Positions 34,636-43,760 of a stretch of DNA of 64,000 nucleotides are shown here, one piece after another. A program made the position numbers and the translations under genes. The notes under the pieces are model-generated. The model was not told the origin of the DNA, did not search any database, and saw only the letters and a list, made by a program, of their open reading frames with translations. This DNA comes from Uranotaenia lowii (lineage: Eukaryota > Arthropoda > Insecta > Diptera > Culicidae): NCBI RefSeq assembly GCF_029784155.1, contig NC_073692.1, forward strand, positions 160,795,582 through 160,859,581, read 5' to 3'. Position 1 is the first letter of the stretch. The number at the start of each line of letters is the position of its first letter.

Positions 34636-35070
34636 AGAAAAAAAAAAGCAGCTGGTAAACGGTGGATAACGTGCAACACGAGACCCCATAGTGGTCATAT
34701 CACCTCTTATTCACAACTCCTGTCTCTACCTCCCCGCGGTGCCGGCTGGGGTGCGAGTAACCTAAGCGGAGATCGGGTACCCAACCCCGGTGGATGCTTT
34801 GGTCACATGCAGACTGAGAAGGTGGCCGCACGCGTCTGTTCCCCAGGTCAGGGGCGGCGTGCAACAACAACCGAGCGTCTGTTCTCCAGGTCAGGGGCGG
34901 CTCAAACAGCGTCTGTCTTGCAGCAAGCGGCTGAATTTATGAAATGCGGCTCCCGCCAGCTAAGTCCAAGATGGCAGCCCCATCGCGGGATAGGGACTTT
35001 AGGCTAACAACCTGCTGCTCCCGATTCATAACTTGTTACGGAATCCGAAAGAAATGACCGATCTGGAACT
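34636..35070 (+). other. 5' leader of the RTE-like element
   Basis: The GC-rich leader includes GTGCAACACGAGACCC, GGTCATATCACCTCTT, AGCGGAGATCGGGTACCC, GGTGGATGCTTTGGTCACATG and TCAGGGGCGGCGTGC. The same phrases in the same order occur, inverted, at 38930-39351 as the leader of the old minus-strand element. A 130-codon frame (34615-35007) passes through it but has no motif. Non-LTR elements carry an internal promoter in such leaders. Confidence 0.65.
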
Positions 35071-37932
35071 TTGGCGACGACTTTTAGCATGAAAAAACGG
35101 ACACGAATTGGAACTTGGAATGTTTTAACCCTTGCTCAACAAGGCAAGCTGGCTCAACTTGCTAGAGAAGCTAGCCGCCTCAAGCTTGAAATTCTGGGAC
35201 TGAGCGAAGTCCGTTGGCCTAACACTGGAGAACACAAGACACAGTCCGGGCAAGTCCTGCTTTACTCTGGCATACGAGGAGAACATGCTACTCGGGAACG
35301 AGGAGTTGATTTCCTGTTAAGCCCGCAGGCCTACGCGACCCTCATTAGATGGGAACCGATATACGAAAGAATAATCGTAGCCAGATTTAGAACACGGGTT
35401 AGAAACCTTACAATGGTCCAGTGTTATGCGCCAACTGACGTTGCCGATTTGCAGGAGAAAGAGCAGTTTTACAGTCAACTGAACAGCGTGGTAGAGAGAA
35501 TTCCGAAGGGTGACATTCAAATCCATTTGGGCGACTTCAACGCAAAGATTGGCTCCGACAATCAAGACCTTGAGCGCATCATGGGGCGCCATGGCCTAGG
35601 ACAGATGAGAAATTCAAATTGACCACATCTGCATCAGCCGAAAATGGAGAAGGAGCCTTCTTGATGTCCGCAACAAGCGAAGCGCAGACATTGCATCTGA
35701 CCATCACCTCGTCCTTGGCGAGATACGACTGAGAGTTGCGCGTGTCCAACGGCGCGAGGAGAAAGTCGGGTGTCGATACGACGTCCGCCGGTTGGAGAAT
35801 CCAGAGGTGAAAAGGGCATACGTTGAACAGCTAGAATCCCGAGCCTCGGAGCTGCCGACAGACGGAACAGTCGAAGAACAGTGGTGTGGAATCAAGAATG
35901 CCTTTATCACGACGAGCCATGGTACTCTTGGTAAAGTTTGTGGAAGAAGAAGTGAATGGATGTCGGATGAAACTTGGAGGATGGTCGATGATCGGAGAAA
36001 GGCGAAAGTCGGAATTGAGCAGGCATGTACCGGGTCAGCCAAAGCAGCCGCCCGCTTACGATATGCGGAGCTGGAAAAGGCAGTTAAACGAGCTTGTAGA
36101 CGAGACAAGAGAGCCTGGACAAACTCCCTAGCCGAAGAGGGGGAAAGAGCTGCCGCCAATAGAGATATCCGATTACTTTACGACATTTCTCGCCGCCTCA
36201 GTGGTGCAAGGACTAATGCAAGAATGCCGCTAAAAGACCGAGCAGGTCAGTTATTGACCGATCGAACAGATCAGCTCAAACGATGGACTGAGCACTTCGA
36301 ACAACTCTTCCGAGTCACGAATAGCGATGGCCAACAGAACCCGCAGCTTGAAGCGCCAACAGTAAGCCGCATAAATGGCGTCAACTCGGAAGCGCCCTCG
36401 CTGGCTGAAATAGAAGCGGCAATCAAAAACATGAAATCCAACAAAGCACCTGGGATCGATTGCATCCCTGCTGAAATGCTGAAAGCCGACCCTGCCCTAT
36501 CAGCACAAATGTTGCACCGTCTTTTCGCTGACATCTGGGATACTGCAACATTCCCGGCCGACTGGATGCAGGGTATCCTCGTAAAGGTCCCGAAGAAAGG
36601 AGACCTGACAGAGTGCGGTAACTGGCGAGGCATAACGTTGATCTGTACAACCCTCAAAGTACTCTGCAAAGTGATCCTGAACAGGATCCAGGAGAAAATC
36701 GACGCTACACTCCGACGGCAACAAGCTGGATTCCGATCCGGACGATCATGTGTGGACCACATCACAACGCTACGAATCATACTGGAACAAATCATCGAAT
36801 TCCAGGACTCTCTTCAGCTGGTGTTCGTTGATTTCGAAAAAGCATCCGACCGACTTAACCATGAAAACATCTTGGCGGCTCAAGGGCGACGAGGGGTCCC
36901 AGAGAAACTAGTCCATCTCATCGAAGCACAATACGAGGCATTTTCGTGCAAGGTCTTGCACGATGGTGTCTTGTCCGAACCAATCCCGGTAACTGCTGGA
37001 GTGAGACAAGGATGTATCTTATCACCGCTACTTTTCCTCATCGTAATGGATGAGATTCTGACTGGATCAATCGACTGTGCAGCGAACCGAGGATTGCCGT
37101 GGAATCCTTTAACAATGGAGCAACTGAACGACCTTGACCTGGCTGACGATATTGTTTTGCTCGCCCAAACACAACCAGATATGCAGAGCAAACTCGACGA
37201 CCTCACCGAAAGCTCCAAGGCAGCAGGTCTCAAAGTCAATGTCGGAAAGACCAAGTCGATGGAGATCAACACAGGAAATCCCTCCAGTTACATGGTAGCT
37301 GGGCAACAAGTTGAAAAAGTGGAGTGCTTCCAGTATCTTGGTAGCCAGATAACGCCTGATGGTGGTACCAGGAAAGACATCGAAACCCGGATCAGAAAGG
37401 CCCGATTTGCGTTTGCGAGTCTCCGAAACATCTGGCGGTCACGCCAGATCTCTCTACAAACAAAAATCCGAATCTTCAACTCAAACGTCAAATCCGTATT
37501 GCTGTACGGGTGCGAAACTTGGTGCACATATGCGGTGACGACGCGAAAACTGCGAGTATTTGTAAACCGCTGCCTGCGGAATATCATCCGCGCTTGGTGG
37601 CATGGCAACTGGATCTCGAATGAGGAACTACATCGCCGGTGTCATCAAAGGGCGCTAGAAATCGAGATTCGGGAACGTAAGTGGAGATGGATTGGGCACA
37701 CGCTACGAAGAGATGAAAACGGAATTGCAGAGAGGCGCTAGATTGGAATCCAGAAGGTCATCGAAGAAGAGGCAGGCCCAGAAACTCGTGGCGGCGAAGC
37801 CTAGCCGCTGAAATCCGAACTGTCGACGAGAATCTTGACTGGGACCAGGTGAAGACGCTGGCTCCGGATCGTCAACAGTGGAGGTCTTTTACCACGGCCC
37901 TATGCACCGGAGGATCGGCGCGGGATCATTAA
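35071..37932 (+). pseudogene. endonuclease-reverse transcriptase of the RTE-like element (nearly intact, three lesions)
   Basis: The start ATG at 35071 leads into an EEP endonuclease: GTWNVLTL, LGLSEVRW, QCYAPTDV and GDFNAKIG. After GRHGLGQMR about 40 codons are missing, and the frame shifts to the one carrying IDHICIS (35618) and SDHHLV (35695), the last catalytic block. That frame runs open to 37741 (649 codons from the ATG at 35792). It contains NKAPGIDCIPAEMLK, NWRGITLICTTLKVL, QQAGFRSGRSCVDH, motif A (VFVDFEKASD), GVRQGCILSPLLF, motif C (LADDIVLL) and YGCETW. A last frameshift near 37735 moves the C-terminus (LDWNPEGHRRRGRP ... TGGSARDH) to another frame, ending in TAA at 37930-37932. 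So the RT core is uninterrupted while the endonuclease is disabled. Confidence 0.9.
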
Positions 37933-37942
37933 GTAAGTAAAG

Positions 37943-38922
37943 TACGGACTTGAGCGGTTTTCAATCTGGCAACGCTGCCGATGACGTTCTCCGCAGCACT
38001 GTTGATAGCTGTCTTGATGGTATCCCAACAGTCCTCGAGAGGGGCTTCGTCAAGCTCGCCCTCTGCCGGCAGCGCTGCTTCGACCGATTGCGCGTAGTCT
38101 GCCGCGACCTCAGGTTGCTCCAGTCGTGTGATATTTAACCAAGGCGGGCGCCGGTTTCGTATGTTGTTCACTACGGAGAGTTTTGGGCGCATCTTCACCA
38201 TCACCAGATAGTGATCCGACTCGATGTTGGCGCCTCGACAGGATCTAACGTCGATGATGTCCGAGAAGTGCCGGCTGTCAATCAAAACGTGGTCGATCTG
38301 TGATTGCGTTTGGTACGGTGATCTCCAGGTGTACTTTTGTGGGAGGCGGTGCTGGAAAAAGGTACTACGTACCTTGTACCGCCGTTTGAAGGCGGCAAAA
38401 CCAATAAGTCTGAGGCTGTTTTCGTTGGTCAGCTGGTGCGCACTGAACCTTCCAATTGTCGGTTTGAATTCCTCCTCCTGGCCGACCTGAGCATTAAAAT
38501 CCCCGATGACGATCTTGATATCATGTTGTAGGCAACGGTCGTATTCACGCTCCAGCTGCGCGTAAAATTTGTCTTTGTCGTCACCGGTACTTCCGAGGTG
38601 AGGGCTGTGCACGTTGAGGATGCCGATGTTGAAGAACCTGCCCTTGATTCTCAACCGGCACATTCGTGAGTTGATCGGCCACCACCCGATCAAGCGCTTT
38701 TGCATCTTTCCCATCATTATAAAAGCTGTTCCAAGCTCGTGTGTGTTGCCGCAGCTCTGGTAGATGGCTCGACCATCTGGGCACGTTCGTAGCGTGGAGC
38801 CCTTCCAGCATACCTCCTTCAGCGCTACGATGTCGAATTTGCGGCTCTTCAATTCGTTGGAGAACACGTGGGTACTGCCCACAAAATTTAGAGATCAGCA
38901 GTTCCGTGTTCCAAGTTTCCAA
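37943..38922 (-). pseudogene. endonuclease region of the old RTE-like element
   Basis: A start-proximal block (ETWNTEL) lies in the frame from 38922. A frameshift then moves to the frame from 38882. That frame has the catalytic Glu block FDIVALKEVCW, then RGANIESDHYLVMVKM at the far end, with FNIGILNVHSP, IKIVIGDFNAQVG and SQIDHVLID between. All EEP active-site blocks are recognisable. It continues into the linker (WLNITRLEQPEV, then AAENVIGSVARLKTAQVR), where the younger element is inserted; the last four residues of the open frame come from the insert. Products of this type are often annotated as craniofacial development protein 2-like in insects, which is a transposon-derived name. Confidence 0.87.
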
Positions 38923-38929
38923 TCGCTAG

Positions 38930-39351
38930 TCCCTTTTCGTCGCGTGGGTCTTTGCCGATTTCCATCCGAAATTTGTTGTTCGTTGTTCGTTGCTTATGTT
39001 TTTAGTAGTCACGGGCTCGCAAGGCCTGCAGCTAACCCCACTATCTCGCAAGAGGACCGTCGTGATGTTGCTGTTTTGGGTCCCGAACACCACCAGGACG
39101 TTGTTGCACTCCGCACGCCGCCCCTGACATGAAGAACAGACGCGTACGAAGCCCCCTAACTCAGTCTGCATGTGACCATAGCATCCACCGGGGTCGGGTA
39201 CCAGATCTCCGCTAAGGTTTCTCGCACCTCAGCTAGCACCACGGGGAGGTAGAGAATCGGAGTTGCAGACAAGAGGTGATATGACCACTACCCGAAGGTT
39301 GGGTGTATCGGGTCTCGAGTTGCACATTGTCTACCGTTCACTAGCCAAAAG
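38930..39351 (-). other. 5' leader of the old RTE-like element
   Basis: In reverse complement it reads GTGCAACTCGAGACCC, GGTCATATCACCTCTTG, CTACCTCCCCGTGGTG, TTAGCGGAGATCTGG, CCCGGTGGATGCTATGGTCA and TCAGGGGCGGCGTGCGG. This is co-linear with the leader at 34636-35070. The boundary at 39351 is immediately followed by a 96-base hairpin. Confidence 0.65.
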
Positions 39352-39447
39352 GAGAAAGCTTGATAGGTGTTGCAATTTTAGGGGAGCTGGGAGCTTTTCA
39401 TCAACATGCCCTCTAGCCTAAAATTTCAACACCTATCAAGCTTTCTC
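39352..39447. other. 96-nt hairpin with 21-bp perfect arms
   Basis: GAGAAAGCTTGATAGGTGTT(G) at 39352-39372 is exactly complementary to 39427-39447. Just inside, TTTTAGG pairs with CCTAAAA. The size and stem resemble a microRNA precursor or a tiny MITE. No TA duplication is obvious. It abuts the 5' end of the old RTE-like element. Confidence 0.6.
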
Positions 39448-39915
39448 GTATTGGCGCACTAATGCCTGTCTATCCAACTTTCTTTCAATTTCTATAAAAT
39501 AAAATTCTTTCTAGTTTTTCATTCCGCCGAACATGCCATTAAAATTATAATCATGAATAGAAATTTGTGAATTTCATTGAAAACTGTTGCATGGCTTCCG
39601 AAGGAGGAGTCGATCAACTTCAAGGAACCAAAAAAGAATATTGGAATGAATAATCTGGATTGTTCATTGAATCAAATTATCATTAATTATTTGAGTGGGA
39701 AAACTATGTTGATTGGAATTAGAAAAATTAACTTGAAATCTACACTGCCGGCCAAAAGTTTTGAATCACCACCTCAAAAACATGAAAATTTTTATCGACC
39801 ATATCCCAGCCATCTTATTATATATTGGAATTCTTTTGATCTCATTCGAGAGATCGTGAGCAAAACCTTCTTTGTATGTATTAGACAAAATATAAGTATT
39901 GAGTTTTTATGACTT
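39448..39915. other. AT-rich non-coding stretch
   Basis: A 111-codon frame (39577-39912, plus) runs through with no motif. I see no gene or repeat. Confidence 0.3.
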
Positions 39916-40385
39916 AAATCTAGCTTTAAGGTGGGACATTTCTCAAAAATCGATCTTAAAATTCAAACTCGATCATTTCAGGGTGGGGAGAACCAAATTT
40001 TAAACTCGAGTTGCATTCAGATCCTTTTTCCGTACGAAACGTTCCTTTAATAGTTTGGGACTCCTCCCAGGAAGAGGGAGTCTCTCATATAAAATTAATA
40101 AGTCTTCATAACTCGAAAACTGATCATGCAAATGGTACCAAATTTGGTACGGGAGTGTATTTGGTTTCGATAAATGTTCCTTAAATGGTTTGGTACTCCT
40201 CTCTCATTCCATTGGGCAAATAAGAAGAGTGGAGGAGGGCTATACAATTTTTTGCAAAATTTGTTAACTAATCAAGCAAATGGAACCAAATTTGCAAACT
40301 ATGGTTATTTGGAACTCCACATTCTTCGATTGGAAAGAAACAAAAGGGGAAAGGGGGTATTCCATAAAGTTTAATGTATTATTCG

Positions 40386-41566
40386 CACAGCAAAAATTAT
40401 TTCCAGTAAAATTACGGTAAATGTCCTGTAACAAAAAGGAGCAGGATATTTACCGTAATTTTGCAGGTCGAAAACATAATTACATGACATTTAATTTTCA
40501 GTGTACAACTTTTTTACAGGACATTTGCTGTAAAAATAAATAAATCTTCGTTAACTTTCAAGGAAAACAATTTAAAATTGCAGGTTTTGTTAATTACAGG
40601 TGGTTTATTTTAAAGGTTGAAGTTTTCAGTGACACGTAGAGGAAAGGTTTGCTAAATGGGGCTATTGAGTTAAATGACCCTACGGCTATTTGATGAAATG
40701 GCTGACTAGACAGCTTATCTGACCAATGCATTCTGAGGGTGACACGCTTTGAACATAAGGCAAGAAAGAATTTTATGAATAAACCTACTCAAAAAAAAAT
40801 TAAAAATTCATAAAAGGTTTTGATACATTTTGATGTAATATTTCGACTTTTAAAAATTATACGTAAAGAAGCTTGAAACAAAAACTAGGATGGTTTTTGT
40901 TTCTTATTCAAATGAACTTAAAAATTAAACATATTTCAGCTTTTGTGGAGGTTTAATAATGATTATATAGTGGAATAATAGAGTGTTTTTGTATGCCCCC
41001 ATCATGTTTGTAAAATGCCTCTATCCTAAAATAACAGGTTAAATAGAATAAATAAATGATTTTTATCATTGAACCTTCAAATCTAAGCTCTAAAAACATC
41101 TAAAGAGAGAATTGAAGATCTAAAACCAGATTTGATAAAGTTTTTCTAATGGATGAACTGCTTCCAACAACCCTAACTTTTGTTTTATTCCATAAAATTA
41201 TAATATACATAGGTTTTTTTAAAACTTCAGCATTGTCGTACCGAAATTATTACTTTTTAGCAGTTTCAATGAAATTATATAGAAATATTGCCCAAAAACA
41301 GAAATTTTGTTCAAAACATAAATAGGCGCATTTAGCCCGCAAGGTTTGAGGTTCGGCATTTTAGACAACACTTATATTAAAACCTTTTTTATGGAAACAG
41401 AAGAAAATATTAACATAAAAATTACTCCAATGTATAGAAGCAGATGCCTGCACACGTGTCTATAGTTTTTGTGCACATATTCGATATGATATTTGATTAA
41501 GTTAGTGTTCTTCTTAATAGGCGCATATAGCCCGCTCCTCCCCTAATAGTCAATTTTTTTTCTGTG
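40386..41566. mobile_element. MITE A (CACAG..CTGTG ends), ~1.2 kb, inside Helitron 1
   Basis: The ends CACAGCAAAAATTATT and AATTTTTTTTCTGTG (complement CACAGAAAAAAAATT) are inverted repeats. CG flanks both sides (40384-40385 and 41567-41568), and removing the element restores a Helitron module phrase (..CGATAACTAATC). The left interior (AAATGTCCTGTAACAAAAAG, GGAGCAGGA) is shared with MITE C. A further nested repeat is likely at about 40637-41547, with ends containing GCTAAATGGGGC and its diverged inverse (GGGCTATATGCGCC). Confidence 0.7.
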
Positions 41567-41835
41567 CGATAACTAATCATGTAAATGAATCCAGATTTCA
41601 CATAGGAAGGTATAAGGCTACGAGTCAAGTTTCTACGATGTTTGAGACCCGTCTGTTTTTCCACTGGGGGTATAAAAAAGGTGGAGGGCGTCTTCCTTGT
41701 ATACATTACTCGAGAACTTATCGAACTAAACATACCAAATTAATCCAATATGGAAAAATATCCAAGTACGAGAAATGTTTTTTTTATGTTTCGAGACCCC
41801 TCCCTCTCTCCAAAGGGAAGAGCGGGCTTAAGAGT

Positions 41836-42387
41836 CCCAGCAAACATAACATCGCATTAGAAATGCCAGTTCAACTCGTTAACAATGTTAATGCGAATCG
41901 TAATTCCTACCAAACCAAGTAAATGATCGTAAAAATGATTAGTTAAAGTCTACCGACTCGTATATGACAAAAGTCCGCCATGTTTGCAAATTTGTCTCCC
42001 GCGTGCGGGATTCAAATGAGAAAACAACCTTGTTGATCTCTTTGCGATAAGCAGTGCAACCAGATTTCTTAAAATCAGAGGGTCCATTTGTATAAACTGG
42101 CCAATGAGAGAAGCAGCAAATATTGTCGCTGGCAACGGTTTGCATGCATTGAGAGCAAAACTTGCGCTCTCTCGCATACTGTCAGGATGTGCGGTAAAAG
42201 GTGTTGTATATCGTCCAATTTTTACAACTCTTATCGCTTAAGCCAGAAGTTAAAAATATGTATGTATATTGCCTCCACTTTAGTACGTAAATGCTGTTTT
42301 TTCGAGTTATATAAGATGATTTTATAATGTATATGAAACGTGTAGCAAAGTTTATTGAGAAATATACCTACAAAAATGTTTGCTGGG
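41836..42387. mobile_element. MITE B (CCCAGCAAACAT ends), 552 bp, inside Helitron 1
   Basis: CCCAGCAAACAT at 41836 is the inverse of ATGTTTGCTGGG ending at 42387. AGT flanks both sides (41833-41835 and 42388-42390), a possible 3-bp duplication. Flanking sequence on both sides is Helitron module DNA. No transposase is present. Frames on both strands (41939-42177, minus; 42088-42327, plus) have no motif. Confidence 0.75.
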
Positions 42388-42821
42388 AGTATTTAAAAAC
42401 AAGGAATATTTGTAAGATGATTTGGATCCCCTCACGGGATTGAAACAGTAGAGAGGTGCCCTATGTTTGTTTTGATAAATTCAAGTGCTCATGGAATAAA
42501 TCAACCAAATTTAACAGGGAAGAGTATAAGGGTACAAGAAATGAGTCAACGGTTATTTAAAAAAAAATCTTTTTTGCCTATCAGTGGGGGATAAGAATGA
42601 GAAGAGGAGTTCCACGCTTTTCTTGTATAACTTGAGAACTTATCTAACAAATGGAACCAAATTTGAAAGAAAATGTATTCGAGTACTAAACATGTTTTTA
42701 ATAATTTAAAGGAAAGATTCCCTACAGTACAGAGCTGGGAATGGGAGAGGTATATGATGAAATGATTTTCACTCAGGTTATTGATTTTTAGAAGGAGTAG
42801 CAAAGCACACCGGGCCAGCTA

Positions 42822-43757
42822 CACAGAAAAAAATAATGACTATTACGTACCATTGAAAATGATTACCTTTAAAATAAAACTGCCTGTAATCGAAAAAGCA
42901 TGTAAATTTAAAATGATTTGCTAAAGTTAAATGAAAAATCATTCAAATATACAGTAAATGTCCTGTAACAAAATGGAGCATGACTTTGCCTTAGTTTTAC
43001 AGGTCAAAGGCAATAATTTTAGGTGAGCAAATTTTTTACAGGCTAGTTTCAAATTCCAGGACATTGAAAATTAAGGTTGTCAATCAAAATCACAAAAGCT
43101 GTTATTCTTGTAACTGTTTGACTGTCAACATTTTCACTATTCAGGAGATTACACAAGTAAGCTAAGTGAAAGTGACAATGACTCCGAAAACAGCGGTGCG
43201 ATCAATTTGCAGAACCAAGGAGGAGGAAGAAGAGGTAACTTTTTTTTCACTTGAAGTTCACTACAGTTTTTTGACTTTTATTTTTTTTTCTAGCTCAAAA
43301 TAAATGCATCGATGGAGACAGTCTGCTGACCGCCGACAAACTCGCTGATTTGGCCAAATTAAAGCGGCATTTGACGTGGAAACCTGTACGGAGATGGTTT
43401 TTTTTAAAGATGAAATTCCATACAAGCGTTTTCGTTCCCAGGCGTAGTGTTCGGGAAAAACTATAGGTACACAAGATGAGATTTAATAACAATAAGTAAT
43501 GCTTATTGCAAATAGATTGTTTTTATTTAGAAATAATAAAATCGCCATCAATTACTAAAATATAAACAAAACAAATTCCAATAGGAACGTTCTTTCCAAA
43601 TTTACAGCCTGTAATTTTAGAGCAGCCTTTAAAAAATATGATCACGTAAAAATAAATGTCACGTGATTTTTTCGACCTGTAAAATTGCGGTAAAAGTCCT
43701 GCTCCTTTTTGTTACAGGACGTAAATCGTAATTTTACAGCAATTAATTTTTTCTGTG
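42822..43757. mobile_element. MITE C (CACAG..CTGTG ends), 936 bp, at the Helitron junction
   Basis: The ends CACAGAAAAAAATAATGA and AATTAATTTTTTCTGTG are inverted. TA flanks both sides (42820-42821 and 43758-43759). Excising it joins CCGGGCCAGC-TA-G to TCTATATATA, that is, the end of Helitron 1 to the start of Helitron 2. The same family as MITE A is indicated by CCTGTAACAAAA, GGAGCA and TTTTACAGGTC blocks near both ends. The middle differs and carries the putative gene fragment. Confidence 0.85.
43114..43466 (+). pseudogene. putative captured host gene fragment with one intron, inside MITE C
   Basis: An open frame at 43114-43234 (containing GDYTSKLSESDNDSENS, acidic and Ser-rich) ends at a consensus donor, GAG|GTAACT. 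A 59-base interval (43235-43293) has a strong pyrimidine tract, TTTTATTTTTTTTTCTAG. Splicing it keeps phase (one base plus two) and continues into a second open frame, with GDSLLTADKLADLAKLKRH, to TAG at 43464. The amino-acid composition looks like real protein. The upstream TTCACTATTCAG|G could be an acceptor for this exon. I do not recognise the protein. The retained intron implies capture at the DNA level, as in Pack-type elements. Confidence 0.45.
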
Positions 43758-43760
43758 TAG

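Larger units (their letters stand above)
34636..37942 (+). mobile_element. RTE-like non-LTR retrotransposon, 3.3 kb, inserted in an older relative
   Basis: A 13-bp duplication, TACGGACTTGAGC, flanks it at 34623-34635 and 37943-37955. It interrupts the minus-strand element exactly between the codons for AQVR and what followed. It has a ~435-base GC-rich 5' leader, one EN-RT coding region, almost no 3' UTR and a tail of TAAG-type units (TTAAGTAAGTAAAG). The short 3' UTR with microsatellite tail is characteristic of RTE-group elements. The copy looks 5'-complete or nearly so and comparatively young, with few lesions. Confidence 0.87.
37943..39351 (-). mobile_element. 5' half of the old RTE-like element, minus strand
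   Basis: Reading leftwards from 39351: a leader (39351-about 38930), an endonuclease region (about 38922-37943), then the insertion point of the younger element. Target duplication bases 37943-37955 belong to this element's coding sequence. Confidence 0.85.
39920..43760 (+). mobile_element. Helitron 1 (5' end not found) with three nested MITEs
   Basis: The interior is a series of diverged modules of about 150-190 bases with the phrases CATAACTCGAGAACT, GCAAATGGAACCAAATTTGG, GGTATTTGG and CCCTC..GGGGGGCTTCCATACA. The 3' end reads CACACCGGGCCAGCTAG once the MITE at 42822-43757 is removed, which fits the Helitron CTRR terminus. No TCTATATATA/(GTCT)n start was found upstream, so the element is 5'-truncated or starts in a diverged module. 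No Rep/helicase is visible. Confidence 0.7.

Noticed and set aside
35704..37608. Several open frames of 74-174 codons on the minus strand
   Set aside because: Shadows of the plus-strand RTE-like reverse transcriptase, whose motifs are unambiguous.
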